DNA from: Candidatus Bathyarchaeota archaeon
GTDB lineage: Archaea > Thermoproteota > Bathyarchaeia > Bathyarchaeales > Bathyarchaeaceae
DNA length: 13,570 nt
NCBI GenBank assembly: GCA_026014605.1
Contig: JAOZIC010000066.1
Span: forward strand, 1-13,570
Reading direction: 5' to 3'
Each line of letters begins with the position of its first letter. Position 1 is the stretch's first letter. The translations under genes and the position numbers were made by a program. This document shows positions 6,285 to 12,887 of the stretch, piece after piece. The notes beneath the pieces were generated by a model. The model searched no databases. It was not told where the DNA came from and saw only the letters and a program-made list of their open reading frames with translations.

Positions 6285-8252
6285 TTAGTAGCTGTCGTAA
6301 TCGTCTTCGATGGTTAAGTCTTCGTCATCAACGTCGTCAATGTCTGCTTCTTCGGTCAGGTCTTCTTCTTCTGTAGTTGCTTCAGCTGATTCTTCTTCAT
6401 CTGCTGCTTCGTCTACAATTTCTTCGACAACTTCTTCTTCGATTAGTAGCTCGTCTATTGGTGCTTCGGATACAGCTTCAACTTCTTCAGTTATTTCTTC
6501 GGTTGCAGGCATTTCATCTATTTCTACGGAGACAACTTCAACTTCTTCCACTGCTTCTTCAACTTCTGGCATTTCAACTTCAGGAACTTCAAGTGCTTCT
6601 TCGACAGCCAATTCTTCAATTGCATCTTCAACTTCAATGGCTTCTTCGACGGGGGATTCTAGGATTTCTTCTTCAAGGGGTAGGTCAACTGCAGGGGCAA
6701 AATCTTCTTCGATTATGGCTTCTTCAACTGGAGTTTCTATTGGAGCTTCAACAGGAATTTCGGCAGATGCTTCAATTTCAATTTCTTCAGGAGCTTCTGC
6801 AACTTCGGGTGCTTCATATGTTTCTTCGACAACTGCTTCAAAGGTTTCCTCAACTTCAGGAACTTCAGGTGCTTCAATGATGTCTTCAACAAATTCTTCG
6901 ACTGTTTCTTCAACTTCGGGAATTTCTACTGGTGCTTCAACTGGCATCTCGACTGCAGCTTCGACAGTGGCTTCAGGTGCTTCAACTGGGGCTTCGACTG
7001 GAGTTTGGTATACGTCTTCAACAACAGTTTCTTCAACGATTGGGACTTCAACTGGAACTTCAGGAAGTTCTACAGGTGCTTGTGCAGGCATTTCGACTGG
7101 AGCTTCAACTACAACTTCGGGTGCTTCATATGTTTCTTCGACAACTGCTTCAAAGGTTTCCTCAACTACGGGAACTTCAACTGGAGCTTCATATGTTTCC
7201 TCAACAACTGGCTCAACAGGAGCTATGGGCGCTTCAACAATTGTTTCTACTGGAGTCTCAATTGGTACTTCAACTGCGGTTTCAACAGTTTCTTCAACTA
7301 CTGGAACTTCCACAGGAGCTTCAACTGGCATCTCTACTGGCATTTCAATTGTTTCTTCGGGGGCTGCTGTTTCAAAGGGCATTTCGTAGTTTGAAAAAGT
7401 TTGTTCAACTGGTGCTTGGACAGTTGTTTCAGCTGGAATGCTGACATGAGAATCTAAAGTTGCTTGTTCTGGAGGAAGGTCAACAGAGGGAGCGAATATG
7501 TCCGCAACAGTTTCTTCAATAACAGGTTCAGAGGGCATTTCAATTGTTTCTGGAATCGGAGCCTCAACAGGCACTTGAACAGGAGCAACTGGCATTTCTA
7601 CGGGAGCAGGAGCTACAATTGGAGCTTCAGCGGGCACTTCAACTGGCGCAGGCATAGGAGCTTCGGGAGCAACAACAGGAGCTACAACTTGCATCTCAAC
7701 AGGAGCCTCAACAGTTTCTTCAACAGCCGCAACAATTGGAGCATCCACTGGAATCTCAATAATTGGTTCTGCAGAGATTTCAGCGGTCTCTTCGATTACT
7801 TCGTCAGCGATTTGCAGGTTTTCTTCTTCTGCAGGGATTAGAGGAGTTGCATCCTCTGAAATATCGGGCATAATTAGTGCTACTGCTTCTTTAAGTGAAG
7901 CCAACTGTTTTTTCAAGGCGTTTAGACCGTTTGAGAAAGCACTACTTTCGTCTATGTGTATTTGTTCGTCAATCTCTCCAGCAACAAACTGGATTTCAGA
8001 GTTGGCGAGAAACACTTCCAAGGTGCCGATCTGTTTTTCGATGTCGTCGACTTTTGCAGACAGACTGTTTACCAGAACTTTTTGGCGCATTTCTATGTCG
8101 GAAATGATGCCTGTTAGCTCATTATCGATTGAATCGTAAGTAGAAACCGAAATTCTGCCTGAGTTATAAAGAGCGTCAAGGGCGTCCTTCTTTTTCCTTG
8201 CTAATTCCAAATCCTTGCTTATTTTCTCGAAAGAATACTTCCATGAGATCAA
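6285..8252 (-). CDS. Coiled-coil protein (possibly CdvA-like) with very long acidic Pro/Val/Glu tail
   Basis: 655 residues from a TTG start; a stop lies two codons upstream and the next internal Met is residue 55. Residues 6-128 are a helical, charged coiled-coil hairpin: ARKKKDALDALYNSGRISVS (18-37), then EKQIGTLEVFLANSEIQFVAGEID (72-95). This resembles archaeal proteins annotated CdvA-like coiled-coil, a family linked to ESCRT-type division, but I make that match from memory. Residues 122-655 contain no Lys, Arg, Gly, Cys or Trp. Residues ~165-510 are VEAPVE/VEMPVE/VVEETYEAP repeats, and ~510-655 are Glu/Asp-rich, ending DDYDSY. Such a tail is disordered and strongly negative. FAPSVDLPPE (253-262) and FAPAVDLPLE (518-527) repeat a possible docking motif. 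No signal peptide or membrane helix, so cytosolic. Function unproven. Confidence 0.75.
   Translation of the reverse strand: MISWKYSFEKISKDLELARKKKDALDALYNSGRISVSTYDSIDNELTGIISDIEMRQKVLVNSLSAKVDDIEKQIGTLEVFLANSEIQFVAGEIDEQIHIDESSAFSNGLNALKKQLASLKEAVALIMPDISEDATPLIPAEEENLQIADEVIEETAEISAEPIIEIPVDAPIVAAVEETVEAPVEMQVVAPVVAPEAPMPAPVEVPAEAPIVAPAPVEMPVAPVQVPVEAPIPETIEMPSEPVIEETVADIFAPSVDLPPEQATLDSHVSIPAETTVQAPVEQTFSNYEMPFETAAPEETIEMPVEMPVEAPVEVPVVEETVETAVEVPIETPVETIVEAPIAPVEPVVEETYEAPVEVPVVEETFEAVVEETYEAPEVVVEAPVEMPAQAPVELPEVPVEVPIVEETVVEDVYQTPVEAPVEAPEATVEAAVEMPVEAPVEIPEVEETVEEFVEDIIEAPEVPEVEETFEAVVEETYEAPEVAEAPEEIEIEASAEIPVEAPIETPVEEAIIEEDFAPAVDLPLEEEILESPVEEAIEVEDAIEELAVEEALEVPEVEMPEVEEAVEEVEVVSVEIDEMPATEEITEEVEAVSEAPIDELLIEEEVVEEIVDEAADEEESAEATTEEEDLTEEADIDDVDDEDLTIEDDYDSY
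6800..6855 (-). repeat. 56-bp exact direct repeat, copy A (inside the acidic-tail gene)
   Basis: Identical to 7112-7167. The spacing of 312 bp is exactly 104 codons, so the copies are in frame and encode the same VEETFEAVVEETYEAPEV stretch (residues 466-484). Full nucleotide identity suggests recent duplication or gene conversion within the repeat tract. Confidence 0.85.
7112..7167 (-). repeat. 56-bp exact direct repeat, copy B (inside the acidic-tail gene)
   Basis: Second copy of the repeat at 6800-6855, encoding residues 362-380 of the same protein. The bases flanking the two copies differ on both sides, which sets the 56-bp limit. Confidence 0.85.
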
Positions 8253-8275
8253 ATTCTAACACCAAGCTGAAAGCT

Positions 8276-8284
8276 ACTATAAAA
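8276..8284 (-). promoter_or_regulatory. TATA box of the coiled-coil/acidic-tail gene
   Basis: TTTTATAGT on the minus strand is centred 28 bp before the TTG start at 8252. Initiation would fall at or next to the start codon, so the transcript may be leaderless. No Shine-Dalgarno-like sequence lies in front of this start. Confidence 0.45.
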
Positions 8285-8545
8285 GACCGAAATAACTGTT
8301 GTTAACATGTAGATATATCGGTGGCTCTCAAAAACGCCTCCGTTTCAATAAACGGTCACAATACAAGTTTAAACAAGCATAGATTACCCACACATATACA
8401 CCCTCCAGCATTAACACCCTTAACTAAACATAAAACACCCATTTTCGCACATTTTTGTAGCCAATAAGAAAAGCGCAACGTGGCAAAATTCCAAAAATTT
8501 AAACAATTCATAGTAAATATAGACATCACGTATAAATCGTAACAA

Positions 8546-8555
8546 AATATAAATA
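8546..8555 (+). promoter_or_regulatory. TATA box 26-35 bp upstream of a small ORF
   Basis: AATATAAATA lies with its centre 30 bp before the ATG at 8581. This spacing is typical for an archaeal leaderless transcript beginning at or near that ATG, or for a small RNA starting there. Confidence 0.45.
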
Positions 8556-8580
8556 TTAGAAATGTTCATACAAAACAATC

Positions 8581-8754
8581 ATGACCGAACTAAACCAAAG
8601 TCTGCAAGGTAAAAACCCAACAAAAAACCACCAACAAACCAGCCAAACAAGCAGCTATAACACCATCGGAATGGTTCACAACAAATTCAGCAGCCTAGTT
8701 AGCTCAAAAACAGTTTACTCGCTTCGCTACATACCAAAAAATAAACAGGTGTAA
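8581..8754 (+). CDS. Putative small leaderless ORF, 57 residues, unknown
   Basis: ATG 8581 to TAA 8752-8754 encodes 57 residues. Composition is polar: the first half (MTELNQSLQGKNPTKNHQQT) is rich in Asn, Gln, Ser, Thr and Lys; the second half has SSLVSSKTVYSLRYIPKNK. There is no Cys motif, membrane helix or recognisable domain. Support for being real is the TATA box at leaderless distance and a T-run just after the stop (8762-8766). Against it are the length, the A/C-rich composition of this whole stretch and no homology that I recognise. The same signal could start a non-coding RNA. Confidence 0.3.
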   Translation: MTELNQSLQGKNPTKNHQQTSQTSSYNTIGMVHNKFSSLVSSKTVYSLRYIPKNKQV

Positions 8755-8910
8755 GAAGCGTTTTTCACAACTTCACCACAAGCGTCATGAAAAAAGATTT
8801 GCAGAGCCAAATTTAAACAAATTTTGACCCAACAACCGTAGATAACACAGAACCGAAGTTCTGCGTTTGGTTCGAATCTTTAATTTAACCGAAAAGCAGT
8901 TTTGCTTAGT
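8755..8910. other. Short non-coding stretch with a 6-bp hairpin
   Basis: It holds CAGAAC-CGAA-GTTCTG (8848-8863), a perfect 6-bp stem closed by a four-base loop. It is followed by GGTTCGAATC (8869-8878), which copies a tRNA T-loop, but no stems around it fit a tRNA. No gene supported. Confidence 0.4.
8894..8907 (-). terminator. Weak hairpin terminator after eL40
   Basis: Minus-strand AAGCA-AAAC-TGCTT followed by TT, starting 4 nt after the eL40 stop. The stem is only 5 bp and the T-run short, so this is a weak call. Confidence 0.3.
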
Positions 8911-9072
8911 TTAGCGCACTACTTCTCGTTTCTTCCATCGCAGATTCTTGCTTCTACATTTTCTACATTTTGTGGCAGCAGAAGAATTACGTACTCCACA
9001 GTCTCGACAAATCTTCATGTACAGCCTGTGCTTTTGAGCAAGCGCTTTTTTGAAAGGATCCATTATTGGCAA
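8911..9072 (-). CDS. rpl40e: 50S ribosomal protein eL40 (L40e), zinc-ribbon
   Basis: A short gene below common ORF cut-offs, readable on the minus strand. The product includes KHRLYMKICRDCGVRN and then CRKCRSKNLRWKKRE. Four cysteines in CxxC-x10-CxxC spacing form the zinc ribbon of eL40, in a very basic ~50-residue protein as usual. It is a small protein of the large ribosomal subunit, carried without ubiquitin in archaea. I prefer TTG 9072, giving MPIMDPFKKALAQ: GGAG sits 9 nt upstream and archaeal homologues often begin MPI-D. The alternative ATG at 9063 gives 50 residues but lies 18 nt from that site. It stands alone, divergent from alba across 238 bp, with a TATA-like sequence (rc of 9122-9135) upstream. 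Confidence 0.88.
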   Translation of the reverse strand: MPIMDPFKKALAQKHRLYMKICRDCGVRNSSAATKCRKCRSKNLRWKKREVVR

Positions 9073-9241
9073 AATAGATATCTCCGTATGCTGAACTTAG
9101 TTAACGATTCAAATCACCTCTGACCTAAATATGTTTTCCCTTCTTTGAGGGTTTTAGCGTTCAACTTCGCCATTAAGTCATGTTTGAGAAAACCAATTCA
9201 TCACCAGCGCAACATGATACGAATTGCAAAGATTTACCACA

Positions 9242-9253
9242 ATGTATTTATTG
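9242..9253 (+). promoter_or_regulatory. albA: Candidate TATA box of alba
   Basis: ATGTATTTATTG lies about 63 bp before the ATG at 9311, predicting a leader of ~35 nt. That leader contains GAGGAG (9291-9296 region) and GGCGG closer to the start, either of which may bind the ribosome. Confidence 0.4.
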
Positions 9254-9310
9254 GTCAGAAAAAAAGCTTAGAAAGTCCATAAACAAAAAAAGAGGAGTGC
9301 GGCGGATAAA

Positions 9311-9589
9311 ATGGCAGAAGACAACGCGGTATTGATTGGAAAAAAGCCAGTAATGAATTACGTATTGGCTTGCATATCACTGTTTCATAACGGAGCAACC
9401 CAAGTTTCCGTTAAAGCAAGAGGCAGAGCAATCAGCAGAGCAATAGACGTTGTGGAAGTAACCAAGCGTCGTTTTATGCCAGACCTAAAAATTCAGAACA
9501 TCGGAATAAGCACTGAAGAGTTAACAGCCTTCGAAGAGGGCGGCGCACCTTCTAACGTTAGTACCATCGAAATAACGTTGGAAAAGTAG
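9311..9589 (+). CDS. albA: DNA/RNA-binding protein Alba (archaeal chromatin protein)
   Basis: 92 residues, the family's usual length. VLIGKKPVMNYVLACISLF (7-25) carries the Lys pair (K11, K12) equal to Sulfolobus Sso10b K16/K17, the acetylated residues that contact DNA. VKARGRAISRAIDVVEVTKRRF (34-55) is the conserved helix and strand, and IGISTEE (63-69) and STIEITL (83-89) complete the fold. Alba forms dimers that coat and bridge DNA and also bind RNA. It has its own promoter and leader. It is upstream of the NusA-like and AspRS genes on the same strand, with a 70-bp gap holding a possible second promoter (TTTAAAAG around 9607-9614). Confidence 0.95.
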   Translation: MAEDNAVLIGKKPVMNYVLACISLFHNGATQVSVKARGRAISRAIDVVEVTKRRFMPDLKIQNIGISTEELTAFEEGGAPSNVSTIEITLEK

Positions 9590-9641
9590 CCAAAAAATAC
9601 GCAAGTTTAAAAGTGTCCACCGCTACACCTCCATTACCTCA

Positions 9642-9648
9642 GGGAGGA
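9642..9648 (+). promoter_or_regulatory. Ribosome binding site deciding the GTG start at 9660
   Basis: GGGAGGA is a strong archaeal Shine-Dalgarno sequence 11 nt before the GTG. It supports this non-ATG start, which is needed to include the first CxxC of the zinc knuckle. Confidence 0.6.
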
Positions 9649-9659
9649 CGCAAGACGGA

Positions 9660-10166
9660 GTGAAAACGGAACTATGCAATTTCTGCTTGAAAAGCGGAAT
9701 ATTGTGCTCTAAATGTCAAGGAAAACTTGAATCGGATAAGGTCAGTGAGATAGACTTCACTGTCGCTCGCTTACTTTTGTCTCTTGAAGAACAGTATCCT
9801 TCTCTTCAGGATGTACATTTTCGCAAAGCTGTTGAAGCCGACAGAATTCTTGCCATCCTTGTTGATAAAGGCGATGTGCCACGGCTGTTGAGCCACGGCG
9901 GAAAAATTGTTAAAGCTCTTGGAGAAAAGACCGGAAAAACCATCCGCGTCTTGGAGTATGGAGTAACTGAAAGAAAATTCTTAGAAGACCTCTTTGTTCC
10001 CTTGAGCATATTGACAATAAACAAGATTTGGTTGCCTGATGGAACCACAGAAACCCGAGTTATCCTCAAACGTGGAAGACGAAAAAGAATTCCAAACGTC
10101 AACGCCACACGAGATATTGCTCAAAAACTTCGTGGAATGACTCTACGAGTAGAATTTGCTCAATAG
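9660..10166 (+). CDS. NusA-like KH-domain protein with N-terminal zinc knuckle
   Basis: 168 residues from GTG. C6, C9, C16 and C19 (CxxC-x6-CxxC) form a short zinc site at the N-terminus. A KH-type RNA-binding segment follows at about 75-98: VPRLLSHGGKIVKALGEKTG, where the usual GxxG is SHGG. The C-terminal half (IPNVNATRDIAQKLRGMTLRVEFA) fits a second KH-like or basic RNA-binding part. Archaeal proteins of this architecture are annotated NusA-like or KH-domain transcription factors; a role in transcription elongation or rRNA processing is inferred. It follows Alba by 70 bp and ends shortly before aspS with no promoter between, so it is likely co-transcribed with aspS. Confidence 0.8.
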   Translation: MKTELCNFCLKSGILCSKCQGKLESDKVSEIDFTVARLLLSLEEQYPSLQDVHFRKAVEADRILAILVDKGDVPRLLSHGGKIVKALGEKTGKTIRVLEYGVTERKFLEDLFVPLSILTINKIWLPDGTTETRVILKRGRRKRIPNVNATRDIAQKLRGMTLRVEFAQ

Positions 10167-10203
10167 AGCGTGTTCTTCAATGGTACTAGACAAAATGGGA
10201 GAC

Positions 10204-11499
10204 ATGAGAAGAACTCACTACGCAGCCGACATCGGACCAGAACTTGAAGGTCAAGAAGTCACTGTTTTTGGTTGGGTTCACGAGATTCGAGACTTAGGTG
10301 GTCTACGTTTTCTTATACTGCAAGACAGAACAGGAAAACTGCAGATTACTATTCACCGCCACAAAGTCGTAAAAGAAGTTGTAGAAAAAGCAGAAACACT
10401 GCAAAAACAGTACAGCATCGGCATTAAAGGCACAGTAAAAAAGATGGGAAAGGCGCCTGGAGGAGCAGAAATAGTTCCAAACGAAATGCGCATATTCAGT
10501 GTATCACAGCAGCCCCTGCCATTGGACATAACTGGAAGAACAAAAGCAGAAATTGACGTAAGACTTGATGCACGTGTTTTAGATTTACGAAGAGAAGAAA
10601 ACCAAGCAATCTTCCGCGTCCAACACGCCGCATTACAGGCGATTCGAAGTTACTTATCAGAAAAGGGCGTCATGGAAGTGTTCACTCCACGAATCATTGT
10701 TTCTGCCACGGAAGGCGGAGCTGCCCTGTTTCCAGTAGCATACTTTAACCGTGAAGCGTTTTTGGCTCAAAGCCCACAACTCTACAAAGAGCAACTGATT
10801 TTGGACTTTGAACAAGTATTTGAAATTGGACCATTCTTTAGAGCAGAAGAATCACACACGCGCCGTCACTTAAGCGAATTCATTTCGGTTGACCTTGAGA
10901 AGGCGTTCGCAAACGCAGAAGACGTCATGAATGTCCTTGAAGAACTGATTCACCACGTATGCAAATATGTCAAAGAAAACTGCAAACGTGAACTAGAGCT
11001 TTTAGGTCATGAAATCGTGGTTCCAGAAGTTCCATTCAAGCGGCTAACATACGCACAGGTCTTGGAGGAGCTTGAAGAAAACAAGATTCACCTCAACTGG
11101 GGCGAAGACATACCAACCCCAGCATACAGGATTCTTGGAAAACTTCATCCATACTACTACTTCATCACAGACTGGCCAACCAAAGCAAAAGCATTTTACA
11201 TCAAACCAAAAGACGACAACCCCGAACTTAGCGAAGGCTTTGACTTGATGTGGAAATGGGTAGAACTTTCTTCGGGCGGAGCACGTATCCACGACAAAGA
11301 ACTTCTAATGAAACGTCTGTCAGAACAAGGACTGAGCACAGAATCGTTCAAAACGCATCTGCAAACATTTGATTACGGCATGCCCCCTCACGCAGGGTGG
11401 GGATTGGGTCTGGCAAGATTTGTAATGGTTCTAACTGGTGTAAAAAACATCAGAGAAGTAGTTCTGTTCCCAAGAGACCAAGTCAGACTAACCCCCTAA
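10204..11499 (+). CDS. aspS: Aspartyl-tRNA synthetase, archaeal type, probably non-discriminating (Asp/Asn)
   Basis: 431 residues from ATG 10204 (MRRTHYAADI), the start that aligns with archaeal AspRS. Upstream in-frame ATGs at 10180 and 10195 and a TTG at 10156 remain possible, as no ribosome binding site is clearly placed. The N-terminal OB-fold anticodon-binding domain is ~1-105 (FGWVHEIRDLGGLRFLILQD). Class II motif 1 is near 150-165, the Asp-site flipping region ATEGGAALFPVAYF follows, then FLAQSPQLYKEQL; motif 2 is around FRAEESHTRRH; motif 3 is GWGLGLARFVM near the end. H26 and P85 occupy the positions that are Trp26 and Lys85 in discriminating Thermococcus AspRS and His/Pro in non-discriminating Methanothermobacter AspRS. 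It would therefore charge both tRNA-Asp and tRNA-Asn. Convergent with truD. Confidence 0.93.
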   Translation: MRRTHYAADIGPELEGQEVTVFGWVHEIRDLGGLRFLILQDRTGKLQITIHRHKVVKEVVEKAETLQKQYSIGIKGTVKKMGKAPGGAEIVPNEMRIFSVSQQPLPLDITGRTKAEIDVRLDARVLDLRREENQAIFRVQHAALQAIRSYLSEKGVMEVFTPRIIVSATEGGAALFPVAYFNREAFLAQSPQLYKEQLILDFEQVFEIGPFFRAEESHTRRHLSEFISVDLEKAFANAEDVMNVLEELIHHVCKYVKENCKRELELLGHEIVVPEVPFKRLTYAQVLEELEENKIHLNWGEDIPTPAYRILGKLHPYYYFITDWPTKAKAFYIKPKDDNPELSEGFDLMWKWVELSSGGARIHDKELLMKRLSEQGLSTESFKTHLQTFDYGMPPHAGWGLGLARFVMVLTGVKNIREVVLFPRDQVRLTP

Positions 11500-11512
11500 A
11501 CGGGTGGTTAGT
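11487..11512. terminator. Strong hairpin covering both stop codons of aspS and truD
   Basis: ACTAACCCCC (11487-11496) pairs with GGG-T-GGTTAGT (11502-11512), ten pairs with one bulged T and a TAAAC loop. The aspS stop TAA (11497-11499) is in the loop and the truD stop (11508-11510) in the stem. There is no T-run on either side, so it may act as an RNA 3'-end structure rather than a classical terminator. Confidence 0.5.
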
Positions 11513-12887
11513 ACCCAGATTCTATCAAGTTTTGTGGCTTCATGAATTCACGCAAAAACACGGTAGCGTAGCTACCACGGTTCAGCGTGAAACCAAGTTT
11601 TATCATCTGCTTGCCGCTGTTTTCTGAATCTTCGCTGATTTCTTCCAAAGCCAAATCTTTAGCAGGATTAAGCATCGCCCGTACTTTACCTTCTGCAGTG
11701 GCTTCGGGCATGAACGATATTTTGAAGTCGTCTGGATTCACGTTTTCTTCCTTCAGGATTTTTTGCTCAATTTCTCCTTGAACACCCATTGAAGGCGGCT
11801 GGTTTGGTCCAACAAGGGGAGCACCTACACACATTTTTCCTTCGTTTATTGCAACGCTTAGTGTTTGAAGATTTGCTTCGGTTACCTGTTCATATTCTTC
11901 GGTTGGAAGCCCATACGCATCAAGTTTCAGGGCATAGTCTCCGACCTGTGGTTCATGTAATGGTATTTGTTGCCGTATTCTTTCGCTTAGAAACCTGTTG
12001 AAAAGGTAAGACTGGTAACCCTGAACAAACAGTTTACGCAACCGCCTTGGAAGCGTCCTGAATGCGCCCACAAAATCGTTCGGATATTTTACCAGATGAT
12101 GAAGCATGAAACGTTCATACTTTAGAAATCTTGGAAAATTTTCGATTGCTGCTTGGAAGTCGTTTGTGTCTTGGAGGTGTTGTCTGGCTTTTTGGGCTTC
12201 TGGGTGTTCGTGAATGCTTGGTTCTCCAAGAAAAGCTTGTGCCGCTTTTTGTGCATCATTTAAAGTAAGGTATTTGCCCACAAGGTGGGTGTTTGGTCTG
12301 ATTGTTCCGAAACGTTGATGTCCAAAAAAGTTGGGAACTCCGCCTACGGCTTCGATTTCTTGTTTGGTTTGTTGGGCTTGTTCGGTTATTTCATCTATAC
12401 TATGGTCGATGTTTCTTATTGTCAGGTGGAACCTGTTTCCCTGAATGAGCTGTGAATACATGCGTTCTTTGGAAAAATGTTTAGGATACAAGATTATGTC
12501 TTTGATTGAAGCTTCTAAAACTTGGTCTGCTGAAACGTTTTGAAGACTGATATGTTGACCAGTTAGGGCTTTTGTGTCTTTTATGCCTGCGAATCTGATT
12601 CGTTTTTGGCTTATGTGCAACCGTTTTGCTACTTCTTTTACTGCAAAAAACGTGTCCCATCGACGTTTAACCAACACAGCAATTAGGTAGTGTCCTTCGC
12701 CTACAGGTTCCCAAGCGTCAACTGGCGGCGTTACCTGCGCCAACGAGCCGTCAACTAACACTTCTTCGACTACGAAATCGTCTAGGAGTTGACGAATTTT
12801 TCCGCCAAACCCGTCAGGTTGGGTGGCGTAAACTTCCATTCCTAACTGTTTTTCAAGCTCTGGAACCTGCAACAAACAATTCCTCAA
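11508..12887 (-). CDS. truD: tRNA pseudouridine synthase TruD (Pus7 family)
   Basis: 459 residues. TruD isomerises uridine to pseudouridine, classically U13 of tRNA; archaeal homologues may also modify position 35 of pre-tRNA-Tyr. The catalytic aspartate is D104 in FAGIKDTKALTGQ (99-111), matching E. coli D80. NFFGHQRFG (186-194) is the second signature motif. The insert between ~200 and ~370 corresponds to the TruD domain, longer in archaea than in E. coli. The N-terminal ~15 residues (MRNCLLQVPELEKQLG) lead into the conserved GKIRQLLDDFVVEEV. The ATG overlaps the end of pth2 by 4 nt, so translation is probably coupled and both genes share a transcript. It is convergent with aspS, with an 8-bp gap. 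Confidence 0.95.
   Translation of the reverse strand: MRNCLLQVPELEKQLGMEVYATQPDGFGGKIRQLLDDFVVEEVLVDGSLAQVTPPVDAWEPVGEGHYLIAVLVKRRWDTFFAVKEVAKRLHISQKRIRFAGIKDTKALTGQHISLQNVSADQVLEASIKDIILYPKHFSKERMYSQLIQGNRFHLTIRNIDHSIDEITEQAQQTKQEIEAVGGVPNFFGHQRFGTIRPNTHLVGKYLTLNDAQKAAQAFLGEPSIHEHPEAQKARQHLQDTNDFQAAIENFPRFLKYERFMLHHLVKYPNDFVGAFRTLPRRLRKLFVQGYQSYLFNRFLSERIRQQIPLHEPQVGDYALKLDAYGLPTEEYEQVTEANLQTLSVAINEGKMCVGAPLVGPNQPPSMGVQGEIEQKILKEENVNPDDFKISFMPEATAEGKVRAMLNPAKDLALEEISEDSENSGKQMIKLGFTLNRGSYATVFLREFMKPQNLIESGY

Larger units (their letters stand above)
8253..8580. other. Gene-free interval with promoters and a small hairpin
   Basis: Apart from the minus-strand TATA box at 8276-8284 and the plus-strand TATA at 8546-8555, this AT-rich interval holds one 6-bp hairpin, CCGTTT-CAAT-AAACGG (8340-8355). 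A 56-codon minus-strand ORF (8356-8526) looks like chance. I see no RNA gene. Confidence 0.5.

Noticed and set aside
6310..7389. Long plus-strand Ser/Thr-rich open frames over 6310-7444
   Set aside because: They are the antisense of the GAA/GCT/CCA-rich repeat codons of the acidic-tail gene; their serine/threonine or leucine/glutamine monotony is a shadow with no promoter or domain.
8356..8526. Minus-strand 56-codon frame with many Cys and Trp
   Set aside because: The composition is typical of chance translation and the cysteines show no spacing. A TATA-like stretch is nearby, but it is better placed for the plus-strand start at 8581.
8848..8895. tRNA-like segment: GGTTCGAATC (8869-8878) next to a hairpin
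   Set aside because: The T-loop sequence matches but the T-stem fails beyond two pairs. The upstream hairpin has a 4-nt loop, not a 7-nt anticodon loop, and no acceptor or D stem can be drawn.
8902..9123. Plus-strand 73-codon frame
   Set aside because: It lies opposite the eL40 gene, whose zinc-ribbon sequence on the minus strand is clear; the plus frame has no recognisable content.
9114..9173. Minus-strand 19-codon frame upstream of eL40 (MAKLNAKTLKEGKTYLGQR)
   Set aside because: Too short to judge, and it contains the likely eL40 TATA box, so it is more probably upstream of that transcript.
9140..9205. Possible C/D box RNA on the minus strand (GTGATGA as C box)
   Set aside because: No CTGA D box occurs at a suitable distance and no terminal stem is present.
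10156..10203. Longer aspS starts (TTG 10156, ATG 10180, ATG 10195)
   Set aside because: The extra residues do not match archaeal AspRS, which begins near (M)xRTHY. The ATGs at 10180 and 10195 cannot be fully excluded.
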